A stretch of DNA of 44,982 nucleotides from Deltaproteobacteria bacterium (lineage in GTDB: Bacteria; Desulfobacterota; Binatia; UBA12015): the NCBI GenBank assembly GCA_029262355.1, contig JAJCZO010000385.1:1-44982 (forward strand). The letters are read 5' to 3'. Position 1 is the stretch's first letter. Every line of letters begins with the position of its first letter. Below, one piece after another: positions 8,833-16,305 of the stretch. The position numbers and the translations under genes were made by a program. A model generated the notes under the pieces. That model had not been told where the DNA came from, ran no database searches, and saw nothing but the letters and a program-made list of their open reading frames with translations.

Positions 8833-10362
8833 TCACTCCTGTGCGTACCCGAGCGCCCGGAGCAATGCCTGCGTCCTCTCATCCACCGCGCGCATCTCCG
8901 CGCGCTCGGGGCCGTCGTACTCCGGGGTCTCCGCCCGCCACGTGGCCAACGCCGCGCGAAGCTCGATGACGAGTTCGGCGTTTTCGGCCGAGCGATCGAC
9001 CTCCTCGTCGGGATCGGTCGTGAGGTCGTAGAGTTCGAACTCTTCGCGCTCGAACTGTTGGCGATCTCGCGGTGCCCGCAGGCGAGCGAGCTTCCACTTT
9101 CCCTTGCGGACACTGAGTTGGCTGGGTTCGTACGAGCCAGATTCCATGAAAACGTACTTCCCGGGCTTCGGAGCCGATGTGGTCCACGTGCTCACGAGGC
9201 TCTGCCCCTGCGCGGCCGGCGGATCTGGCAGTCCCAGGAGCTCGAGCAGCGTGGGGAGCAGGTCGATCAGGCCGACGGGCGTATCGACGACCCGGGCCTC
9301 GGGAACACGGCCCGGGAACACGACGACCAGCGGAACGCCGGCCGTGGGTTGGTAGGGCGCTGCGCCGTGCTCGAGGAGATAGAGATCTTCGTCGAGGCTC
9401 TCGCCGTGGTCCGATGTGAGGACGATCAGTGTGTGGTCGCGGAGGCCGCGACGTGCGAGGTCGTCGAGCAGACGCTGGAGCTGATCGTCAAAGAAGCGAA
9501 TTTCGCGATCGTAGCGGGCGATGTACTGGGAGATGTCCGAGATGGGCTCGCCCGCGACGTCGTGCTGACGTTGGTAGAGCGGGATTGCCTCGAACGGGAC
9601 CTCCTTCACGGCGTACTCACCCGCCCAGAGTGAGTCGTACTCGGCCGGCGGACGGTAGGGCCCGTGGGGGTCGATGTAGTGCAACCACAAGAAGAACGGC
9701 TGCTCGTTGGCGATCGCATCGAGCAGCTCGATGGCCTGGTCCGTCACGACTCTCGCGCCAGTGAATTGCTTCACCTCCCCGGGGTCATTCGCGAACACGG
9801 TGCTCCCGGTCTCGCGCTCGAGGCCCTCTTCCCAACTCTCGACGAACTCATCAAAGCCCTGGTCGAAACCGAACTTTGCGCTCACGTTCACGTTCGCGAC
9901 AACCGCCGCGGTCTGGTACCCGGAGCGGCCGAGCAACTCCGCAAGGGTCTCGTGGTCGGACGGCAGTGGGCGCCGGGGGTACAGCCGCACGCCGGTCGTG
10001 GCCGGGTATTTGCCGGTCAACATCGAGGCGACTGCGGGCCAGGTCTTCGGCCACGGGACGGTGGCGTCGGCGAAGCGAACACCGTGGCGCGCGAGGCGAT
10101 CGAGGTTGGGGCTCGTCGGGAGCCGATACCCGTAGGAGCTCAGGTGGTCCGCGCGTAGCGTGTCGACCGTGATCAGCAGAAGGTTCGGCTGTACAGGCGC
10201 GGCTTCGGCTGCGCTCGGCGCATCCGTGGGCTCAGGTGGTTCGTACCGGACGCACCCGTAGCTCCCCACGACGACGGCAAGCAGCACGATTCGGGAGCAA
10301 AGGCTCCATGGAGTTCCTCCCAAGCGAAGAGGACAAAGGAGGAAGGACCCGCCGGTCGCCAT
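8833..10362 (-). CDS. Sulfatase-fold (alkaline phosphatase superfamily) lipoprotein without a formylglycine motif
   Basis: 509 residues from the ATG at 10362. A lipobox-like VGSYGC places a lipidated Cys at residue 37. The sulfatase fold is clear: metal-site Asp67 in LLLITVDTLRADHLSSYGY, DPHGPYRPP near 231-239, and the second metal pair Asp318-His319 in VLTSDHGES. At the nucleophile position, where type I sulfatases have C/S-x-P-x-R, this protein has Thr107-Trp-Pro-Ala-Val in PWPKTWPAVASMLTG. Without Cys or Ser and without the Arg, formylglycine cannot form, so a Thr-based phosphatase, phosphodiesterase or phosphotransferase reaction is more likely than sulfate ester hydrolysis. The C-terminus ends in LLRALGYAQE. 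Its neighbours are an ASST-like gene and an MFS transporter. The start lacks a ribosome site; see the promoter entry. Confidence 0.85.
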   Translation of the reverse strand: MATGGSFLLCPLRLGGTPWSLCSRIVLLAVVVGSYGCVRYEPPEPTDAPSAAEAAPVQPNLLLITVDTLRADHLSSYGYRLPTSPNLDRLARHGVRFADATVPWPKTWPAVASMLTGKYPATTGVRLYPRRPLPSDHETLAELLGRSGYQTAAVVANVNVSAKFGFDQGFDEFVESWEEGLERETGSTVFANDPGEVKQFTGARVVTDQAIELLDAIANEQPFFLWLHYIDPHGPYRPPAEYDSLWAGEYAVKEVPFEAIPLYQRQHDVAGEPISDISQYIARYDREIRFFDDQLQRLLDDLARRGLRDHTLIVLTSDHGESLDEDLYLLEHGAAPYQPTAGVPLVVVFPGRVPEARVVDTPVGLIDLLPTLLELLGLPDPPAAQGQSLVSTWTTSAPKPGKYVFMESGSYEPSQLSVRKGKWKLARLRAPRDRQQFEREEFELYDLTTDPDEEVDRSAENAELVIELRAALATWRAETPEYDGPERAEMRAVDERTQALLRALGYAQE

Positions 10363-10371
10363 ACCAAGTCC

Positions 10372-10400
10372 ATTATCGCCCGATTGCCGGCCCGTCGTAA
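10372..10400 (-). promoter_or_regulatory. Candidate leaderless promoter of the sulfatase-fold gene
   Basis: On the minus strand GATAAT (10377-10372, five of six matches to the sigma-70 -10) is 17 bases after TTACGA (10400-10395). The -10 ends nine bases before the ATG at 10362, and no Shine-Dalgarno sequence lies between, so the transcript should begin at or next to the start codon. Confidence 0.45.
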
Positions 10401-10461
10401 GGCGCGCCTCGGCGGGGCCGTCAGGTGGTCTTTCGACCGCCGGTGGAGGCCGTGTGACGAT

Positions 10462-12018
10462 TCACGGATCGGCGGTCTCTCCGGCCGCCTGCGCCCGAGC
10501 GAGCTTCGAGGCCTCGTCCCGGGCCAGGCTTCGCATCGCGAGCAGAATCAGCGTCGCCGCGATCAGGTTCGATGTGAGACTCACGAGGATTCCGAGCCCC
10601 AGGTCATCGAATGCTACGCTCAGCCGCCCAATCGTGTACGGGCCGAGCGCCAGCCCGACGAAGGTGAGGATGAGCAGGTAGGCCCCCGACGCGGCACCGC
10701 GCATCCTCGGCAGCACGAGATCCTGCACCGTGCTCGCGGCCGGGCCGATCCACATCGCCGTGAGCATCGAGAGCGGCACTCCGAGGACATACACCATGGT
10801 CACGGAGTCGGTCGTGAACATCCAAAGTGCTACCGGCAACGGCGCAACGGCCGTGAGCAGGCCGACCCAGAGGCGACCATTGGGGTTGGTCGCCCGCCAG
10901 CGGTCTGCGAGCAGCCCTCCAAACGTCACCCCGAACCAACCACCAAAGGCCGAGCCGGAGCCAAACAAGAGTCCCACCTCGGCCTCGGTCGCGCCGTGCT
11001 CGCGGATCAAGAACGGTGCGGCCCAAAAGCCGGTGCCATATCCAGTGAAGCTGAGAAACGAGAAACCGAGCGCCGCCCAGCGCAGCGACGGTGTGGCGAA
11101 GATCAACGTGAACGCAGGCGCGTCGCGGCGCCGCAGCGCCTGCGCCCACGAGATCGTGGCGTAGACGCCGATGGCGAGCGCCGCCCACTGCTCCGGGGTG
11201 CCCAGAAGGACCGAGAGCACCACGGCCAGGAGCGAGACCACAAGCGCCGCGAGGACGTTCATCCCGATCGCGCGTGCGCCGTACCGCTCGAGTGCGAGGT
11301 GGATGATCGTGAAGGGCGGAACGACCGACATGATTTCGCGACCAAACTCGCGGAACGGCCGCTCCTCGCGCGGGCTCTCGATCCCATCCATCACGCCTCG
11401 TACGGGCTCGCGCAACGTCGAGACCCAAGCCGCGAGCAGCAATCCCGGAAGCCCGACCGCCATGAAGGCGACCTGCCACCCGGCGAGACCGAACGGGGCG
11501 GCCTGCCCCTGCCACGCAACGTCCCACTGATCGACGATCATACCGCCGAGGCCGAGACCGAGTCCCGCGCCAATGTAGATCCCGCTCGAATAGACGGCCA
11601 GGGCCGTGGCGCGCTTCGCAGCGGGGAAAGAATCGGACAGCATCGAGAACGCGGCCGGCGTCGCACTGGCCTCGCCCACCCCGACGCCGATGCGCGCGAT
11701 CGCAAGCTGTGTGAAGTCTCGAGCCAAGCCCGAGAGCGCGGTCATCAAACTCCAGAACGTGAGCCCGATCGCGATCAGCTTCTTGCGCTCCCACATGTCC
11801 GCCAGGCGGCCGAGGGGAATTCCGAAGAGCGCGTAGAAGACCGCGAACGCGGTGCCATACAGAAAGCCCATCTGCGCATCGGTCGCACCGATGTCGGCTT
11901 TGATTCGCTCCGCGAGAATCGAAACGATTTGGCGGTCCAGGAAGTTGAAGACGTAGACGAGAACCAGAACACCCAGGAGGTAGTTCGCGTAGCCGCTCTG
12001 CGAGGTGTCGGTCTTCAT
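10462..12018 (-). CDS. Spinster-type major facilitator superfamily transporter
   Basis: 518 residues from the ATG at 12018. Twelve membrane helices can be traced, beginning with YLLGVLVLVYVFNFLDRQIV. The first helix ends in the NFLDRQ motif, and the second-third loop carries GRLADMWERKK, the MFS motif A variant; both are typical of spinster (Spns) homologues, which export lipids such as lysophospholipids in eukaryotes and are mostly uncharacterised in bacteria. IGVGVGEASATPAA in helix 4-5 matches the family too. The stretch of about 60 extra residues between helices 6 and 8, rich in Arg and Ala, lengthens the usual central loop. It is upstream of the sulfatase-fold gene on the same strand with a 99-base gap that holds a separate promoter candidate, so co-regulation is possible but not required. 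Substrate unknown. Confidence 0.9.
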   Translation of the reverse strand: MKTDTSQSGYANYLLGVLVLVYVFNFLDRQIVSILAERIKADIGATDAQMGFLYGTAFAVFYALFGIPLGRLADMWERKKLIAIGLTFWSLMTALSGLARDFTQLAIARIGVGVGEASATPAAFSMLSDSFPAAKRATALAVYSSGIYIGAGLGLGLGGMIVDQWDVAWQGQAAPFGLAGWQVAFMAVGLPGLLLAAWVSTLREPVRGVMDGIESPREERPFREFGREIMSVVPPFTIIHLALERYGARAIGMNVLAALVVSLLAVVLSVLLGTPEQWAALAIGVYATISWAQALRRRDAPAFTLIFATPSLRWAALGFSFLSFTGYGTGFWAAPFLIREHGATEAEVGLLFGSGSAFGGWFGVTFGGLLADRWRATNPNGRLWVGLLTAVAPLPVALWMFTTDSVTMVYVLGVPLSMLTAMWIGPAASTVQDLVLPRMRGAASGAYLLILTFVGLALGPYTIGRLSVAFDDLGLGILVSLTSNLIAATLILLAMRSLARDEASKLARAQAAGETADP

Positions 12019-12027
12019 CCAGGCGCG

Positions 12028-12033
12028 ACGCTA
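12028..12033 (-). promoter_or_regulatory. Candidate -10 element for the MFS gene, leaderless spacing
   Basis: TAGCGT on the minus strand ends nine bases before the ATG at 12018, with no Shine-Dalgarno motif between. It fits the TAnnnT pattern seen at the same distance before two other genes in the window. No convincing -35 box lies 16-18 bases upstream, so this is the weakest member of the set. Confidence 0.3.
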
Positions 12034-12139
12034 GCCGAATTCGCCGCGGCCCGATAGCGGCGCCCCCGTGCCGTTCTGCCCTACGTCATCGTGCCGGGAA
12101 AGATCGTCTTGCTTCGGGGGAGCCCGGCTCGTCGCGACA

Positions 12140-12925
12140 TCAGGCCGGCTGCGGACCGGCGACGAAGTCTGCGAAGCGGTTCTTGTACTCGCCGTGGACG
12201 CGAAAGCCGAAATGCCCGCTTACGTCGATCGCCTCAAGCCCGGGATAGTCACCCTCGGGAGGAGCCACCCCCAGCGGTCGGTCCCATGCCAGAATCGGAA
12301 ACGCGAGGCCGAGCACCAGATCGTTCGAGGCGTAGTAGAGGTACGTGCGATCACCGGCGAGGTCCGCCAGATCGTCGCCCACCTCGCCCTCGACCAACGC
12401 GGGAGCGCACAGGTGGATCTCGGCCGGACGCTGCTCCGGCGAGAGCAGCGAAGAGGCCGCAACGACCTGCCGACATCCCAGGGAGTGCGCCACGACCCGC
12501 ACCCGAGCATGACGCTCCGCCAGGATCTCGAGCTGCGCGGCGAGCGCGTCGGCATCCTGCGCCGCTCGGCGCTCTGCGGCGAGATACTGCGTCACGAAGC
12601 GGGCCCCGATCTCGGCGACCGCGAGCCCGAAGGTCGCGCCGAGGGCCGCGACTCTCGCGTACCGAACGGCACGGTAGACATCGACGGCGAGCTTGGCCCC
12701 GCCCGCGACCGGCACGGGGATCGTACTCCAGCTCCCCGACGACCAAGCCCACCCGTGCGCGACTTCTCCCCAGCCACGAGACTCGGTCAGAATCTGATGG
12801 CCGCGGTGCCAGCTGCCGAAGTGCTCGGGCTGCTCTCCGGAGCCGAGGAAGCCCTTCACGTAAACCGTCACCTCGTCCCCATCTGCCGCAGCGAGCGGGA
12901 TCAGCTTGCCGGTGTCGGTCCCCAT
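12140..12925 (-). CDS. DUF726-like alpha/beta hydrolase
   Basis: 261 residues from the ATG at 12925, with TGGAG ten bases upstream. The nucleophile elbow is VRVVAHSLGCRQV with Ser148; the usual first glycine of GxSxG is alanine, which is common in the DUF726/TMCO4 group. An acidic residue in YYASNDLVLGLAF and a histidine in DVSGHFGFRVHGEYKNRF complete a plausible catalytic triad in the right order. The N-terminal VYVKGFLGSGEQPEHFGSWH is also typical of this group, where it precedes the oxyanion region. Residues 75-115 hold a weakly hydrophobic, Ala-rich helical stretch that may touch a membrane. No signal peptide is present. It is the first gene of a minus-strand run and is divergent from the SDR gene. 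Substrate unknown; a lipid or ester is the default guess. Confidence 0.75.
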   Translation of the reverse strand: MGTDTGKLIPLAAADGDEVTVYVKGFLGSGEQPEHFGSWHRGHQILTESRGWGEVAHGWAWSSGSWSTIPVPVAGGAKLAVDVYRAVRYARVAALGATFGLAVAEIGARFVTQYLAAERRAAQDADALAAQLEILAERHARVRVVAHSLGCRQVVAASSLLSPEQRPAEIHLCAPALVEGEVGDDLADLAGDRTYLYYASNDLVLGLAFPILAWDRPLGVAPPEGDYPGLEAIDVSGHFGFRVHGEYKNRFADFVAGPQPA

Positions 12926-13019
12926 GAAAGGCGCACTCCAGACGTCCCAAACCTACCACACGAGCCGAAACGCAGCGCGCCTCTCTTGAACCCCGCCCCA
13001 ACGCGAGGGATACCGCACC

Positions 13020-13859
13020 GTGGCTTCGCTTTCGGACCGCGTAGGCATCGTGACCGGCGCCGGCCGGGGCCTCGGCCGTGCGTACGCTCTCGCGCTGGCG
13101 GCCGCGGGCGCCCGCGTCGTCGTGAACGACCCAGGGTGCGCACTCGACGGCACCGGCGCCGACCCCTCCCTGGCCGAATCGGTCGTCGCGGAGATCGTGG
13201 CTGCAGGAGGACGGGCGGTAGCCAGCCTCGAGTCCGTCGGCACTCCCGAGGTTGCGGCGGGGCTCGTGGAGTTGGCGATCGGCACGTGGGGCCGTCTCGA
13301 CGTTCTCGTGAACAATGCCGGCATCTCGTGCTCGACGCCGTTCGCCGAGGTGGACCACTCCCTGTGGCAGCGGATCCTCGACACGCACCTCGGCGGCACG
13401 TTCACGTGCAGCCAGGCGGCGTTCCGCGAGATGGTGCGGGCAGGACGCGGCGGCCGCATCATCAACACGACGTCCGGCGCGGGGCTCGGCCGTGCGTACG
13501 CCGGCTCGGCCGCTTACGCCGCAGCGAAAGCGGCGGTCGCAGCCCTCACTCGCGTGATCGCGACCGAGGGCCTCGAGCACTCGATTACCTGCAACGCCAT
13601 CTCCCCACTCGCGCGCACCCGGATGAGCGGTGCGTTCCTCGCTGGTACACCCGACGGTGGCGGGGCAGAGAACGTGTCTCCTCTGGTGATCTTTCTCGCG
13701 TCCAACGCCGGTCGCGCCACGACCGGCAGAATCTTCCGCGCCGCCGACGGCCAGCTCGCCGTCTACCAGAGCGACATTCCCGAGGGCCAAACCTCCAACG
13801 CCGACACGTGGTCGCCCGAAGAGATCGCGCAGCGCATCGACGAGATCGTCAGAAAGTGA
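13020..13859 (+). CDS. Short-chain dehydrogenase/reductase
   Basis: 279 residues from the GTG at 13020, with GAGGGA ten bases upstream. The cofactor-binding motif TGAGRGLG is at residues 12-19, NNAG at 98-101, and the catalytic Ser152, Tyr166 and Lys170 (YAAAK) are all present, so the enzyme should be active. VVVNDPG after the second strand suggests NAD(H) rather than NADP(H). The N-terminal half and the long C-terminal tail with WSPEEIAQRIDEIVRK resemble the dehydrogenase part of the multifunctional beta-oxidation (HSD17B4-like) group, which oxidises 3-hydroxyacyl-CoA or steroid alcohols. It is followed after 17 bases by an M20 peptidase and then by a luciferase-like gene, all in one direction. 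The link between these three activities is not obvious. Confidence 0.93.
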   Translation: MASLSDRVGIVTGAGRGLGRAYALALAAAGARVVVNDPGCALDGTGADPSLAESVVAEIVAAGGRAVASLESVGTPEVAAGLVELAIGTWGRLDVLVNNAGISCSTPFAEVDHSLWQRILDTHLGGTFTCSQAAFREMVRAGRGGRIINTTSGAGLGRAYAGSAAYAAAKAAVAALTRVIATEGLEHSITCNAISPLARTRMSGAFLAGTPDGGGAENVSPLVIFLASNAGRATTGRIFRAADGQLAVYQSDIPEGQTSNADTWSPEEIAQRIDEIVRK

Positions 13860-13876
13860 ACAGGAGCTGCCAACCA

Positions 13877-15295
13877 ATGAAGAGATCATTTCAAGCCATG
13901 CTTCTCGCCATCGTCGCACTGGCGTGCAGCTCCCACCGGGTCACCGCGTCGGTCCCCGTCGGCAATCCAAACTTCGATGCTGCGGCAACGTCGGTACGGC
14001 GCCTCCTCGGCGAGTTGGTTACAGCCGATACGACGAACCCACCGGGCAACGAGTCCCGCGCGGTCGCGGTCGGTGTGAAGCGGCTCGAAGCGGCCGGCAT
14101 CCCATTCGAAGTGACCGAGTTCGCCCCCGGTCGCGAAAATCTAGTCGCGCGCCTCACCGGAGATGGCTCGGCCGATCCGATCCTCCTACTCGCACACACC
14201 GACGTCGTCGGCGCCGCGGGCCAGGACTGGTCCGTTCCGGCTCACGAGATCACCGAGAGGGGCGGTTTCCTGTACGGACGAGGCGTGAACGACGATCTCG
14301 GCATGGCGGCCATAGAGCTCGAGGTGATGTTGCTCCTGAAAAAGGCCGGAGTGCCGCTCGCCCGCGACGTGATCCTCGCCTGGACCGGGGACGAAGAGAG
14401 CGGCGGCGCCGGCGTCCAGTGGCTGCTCGCCAACGAGCCGGACTCGATTCAGGCCGAGCTCGTGCTGAACGAGGGCGGCGGCATCGTCCTGGGGCGGGAC
14501 GGCGCACCAGCACGCATCCAACTTCAGACGGCCGAAAAGACCTATCAGGACTTCACGCTCACCGCGTATGGTCCGACCGGGCATTCGTCGGTTCCACTCG
14601 GGGACAATGCCATCTACCGGATGTCGCGTGCCCTTTCGCGCGTCGGGCGCCACCGCTTCCCTGCCCGCCTTCTGCCGGTCACGCGGGCAAACCTCGCCGC
14701 ACGCGCCTCCCAGGAAGAAGGCGGCCTCGCCGACGCGATGCGCGCGCTCGCAGCAGCCAAAGGCTCGCTACCTTCCGCAGCACTCGAGGTCGCCGACCGG
14801 GATCCAATCTTGTCCGCGACCCTGCGCACGACCTGCGTCGCGACTCTGATCCAGGGGGGAACCCGCGTGAACGCGCTCCCCGCCGAGGTCGTCGCGACGA
14901 TCAACTGCCGCATCTTGCCCGACGAATCGATCGCGCAGGTCGAGGCGGAGCTCATTCGGATCATCAACGACCCCGAGATCGAGATTGCCAGCGACGGCGA
15001 GTTTGGGTTCGCCGCGCCGTCGCCACTGAGCGGCCCCGGGCCTGCCGCAATCGCCGCCGCGGCCGCCGAGATGTGGCCGGGACTCCCGATCGTGCCGTTC
15101 ATGTCCCGTGGCGCGACGGATTCTCGGTTCCTGCGCGCAGAGGGTATCCCCGCGTACGGCATCGACCCCCTCGCGCTGACCGAGGACGACGGGCGCCGGG
15201 CCCACGGCATCGACGAACGCATTCCGGCAGACGGGTTGCGACCGGCAGTCGAGTTCCTGTACCGCGTGGTCATCGAGCTCGCCGCCAAGCGTTAG
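13877..15295 (+). CDS. Secreted M20-family metallopeptidase/amidohydrolase
   Basis: 472 residues from the ATG at 13877; AGGAG lies ten bases upstream. A signal sequence ends in IVALACSS, a lipobox-like site with Cys17, so the enzyme is probably a lipoprotein. Zinc ligands and catalytic residues of the M20 family are in place: His107 and Asp109 in LLLAHTDVV, Asp139 in GRGVNDDLG, Glu173-Glu174 in TGDEESGG, and a C-terminal His in DDGRRAHGIDERIP. The lid domain spans about residues 215-335 with the conserved GPTGHSSVP. The family includes carboxypeptidases, dipeptidases, acylases and deacetylases, and this arrangement (large, exported) matches carboxypeptidase S-like members. The open frame extends far upstream of this start, but that part overlaps the SDR gene out of frame and is not coding. 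Confidence 0.92.
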   Translation: MKRSFQAMLLAIVALACSSHRVTASVPVGNPNFDAAATSVRRLLGELVTADTTNPPGNESRAVAVGVKRLEAAGIPFEVTEFAPGRENLVARLTGDGSADPILLLAHTDVVGAAGQDWSVPAHEITERGGFLYGRGVNDDLGMAAIELEVMLLLKKAGVPLARDVILAWTGDEESGGAGVQWLLANEPDSIQAELVLNEGGGIVLGRDGAPARIQLQTAEKTYQDFTLTAYGPTGHSSVPLGDNAIYRMSRALSRVGRHRFPARLLPVTRANLAARASQEEGGLADAMRALAAAKGSLPSAALEVADRDPILSATLRTTCVATLIQGGTRVNALPAEVVATINCRILPDESIAQVEAELIRIINDPEIEIASDGEFGFAAPSPLSGPGPAAIAAAAAEMWPGLPIVPFMSRGATDSRFLRAEGIPAYGIDPLALTEDDGRRAHGIDERIPADGLRPAVEFLYRVVIELAAKR

Positions 15296-15339
15296 ACGCG
15301 ACGCGTGAGCCCTCGCACCAAGCAGAGTCAGGAGAACCG

Positions 15340-16254
15340 ATGTCCGCCCCTCGAATGCCCGCCATCTCGCTCAGTGCGATGCCTGGAAAACGTCGGAAGA
15401 TCCTCGAAGCCGCAAAGGAGCTAGAGCGCAGCCGCTTCGCCGGAATCTACTGTCCGACCTTCGGCGACGGCATGGCCTTCTGCCAGGCCCTCGCGCAGGA
15501 GACGAACGAGATCGAGCTCGGCACGTCGATCGCAAACATCTACACGAGGGTCCCGAGCGACTACGCGCAGTCTGCAGCCTTCATTCAAGAGATGTCGGGC
15601 GGTCGGTTTCGCTTCGGCATCGGCGTAAGCCACGAGGCTCTGAACAAGCGGTTGGGCGTGCCGGGGACCGGGAAACCGGTGAGCGACATGCGGCAGTTCG
15701 TCGAGGATTGTCGCGCCGTCTCTCGAATTGGAGAACTTCCACCCATCGTCCTCGCGGGATTGCGCGACCCCATGGTGAGGCTCGCAGGTGAGATCGCCGA
15801 TGGCGTGGTCTTCGCAAACGTCGCCGCGTCGTACGTTTCGCACACGCTCGAGATGCTGCCGGCCAAGAAACGGGCAAACGCCGATTTCTTCGTCGGGAAC
15901 ATGATCCCGTGCTGCATCTCGGACGATGTCGAAGCAGCGGCCGCCGTCAACCGCAAGACACTCATGGCCTACGTCGGCCTGCCGAACTACCGGAACTACT
16001 GGAAGGCTGCTGGGTACGTCGAAGAGATGGAAGGCATCGAGAAGGCTCGCGCCGCGAAGGACTTCGACAGCATTCCGAAGTTCATGCACGAGCGCTGGCT
16101 GAACGACACGACACTGTTCGGGCCACTCTCCAAAGTACGCGAGGGCCTCGAGCGGTGGTTCGACCTCGGGGTGAGCACCCCGATCCTCGTCGCCTCCTCC
16201 ACCTCGGGCGGTCAGCTCAAGGCAGTCGAAGAGATCATCACCGCTTTCGCGTAG
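15340..16254 (+). CDS. Compact luciferase-like (LLM class) flavin oxidoreductase
   Basis: 304 residues from the ATG at 15340, AGGAG five bases upstream. Family signatures include IELGTSIANIYTRVPSDYAQ, IQEMSGGRFRFGIGVSHEAL and LAGEIADGVVFANVA, the last being a hallmark of F420-dependent members. Between residue 124 and 145 the protein goes straight from DMRQFVEDCRAVSRIGELP into PIVLAGLRDPMVRLAGEIAD, so the usual 25-30 residue insertion (the stretch that normally contains WRGE...F.G..F) is missing. The N-terminus is also short, beginning close to the second strand. It is third in a plus-strand run after the SDR and M20 genes, 44 bases after the peptidase. Cofactor and substrate are unknown; the missing segment may change substrate access. 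Confidence 0.88.
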   Translation: MSAPRMPAISLSAMPGKRRKILEAAKELERSRFAGIYCPTFGDGMAFCQALAQETNEIELGTSIANIYTRVPSDYAQSAAFIQEMSGGRFRFGIGVSHEALNKRLGVPGTGKPVSDMRQFVEDCRAVSRIGELPPIVLAGLRDPMVRLAGEIADGVVFANVAASYVSHTLEMLPAKKRANADFFVGNMIPCCISDDVEAAAAVNRKTLMAYVGLPNYRNYWKAAGYVEEMEGIEKARAAKDFDSIPKFMHERWLNDTTLFGPLSKVREGLERWFDLGVSTPILVASSTSGGQLKAVEEIITAFA

Positions 16255-16305
16255 CCTCACAATTGCCTCCGAGATTCGCGGCGAAGCTCTCGCGACGGCG
16301 TGACG

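Noticed and set aside
10384..12057. 557-residue open frame opposite the MFS transporter
   Set aside because: The transporter frame has twelve membrane helices and family motifs; the opposite frame is charged, repetitive and without a start signal.
12068..13876. Open frame running upstream of the M20 peptidase, giving a possible 1075-residue protein
   Set aside because: The first 600 residues are Arg-rich, lack any domain and run out of frame over the hydrolase and SDR genes; the peptidase has its own AGGAG, ATG and signal sequence.
16255..16305. TCGCG/CGCGA hairpin between the convergent luciferase-like and kinase genes
   Set aside because: Five-pair arms with a ten-base loop and no T-tract; common by chance in GC-rich DNA.
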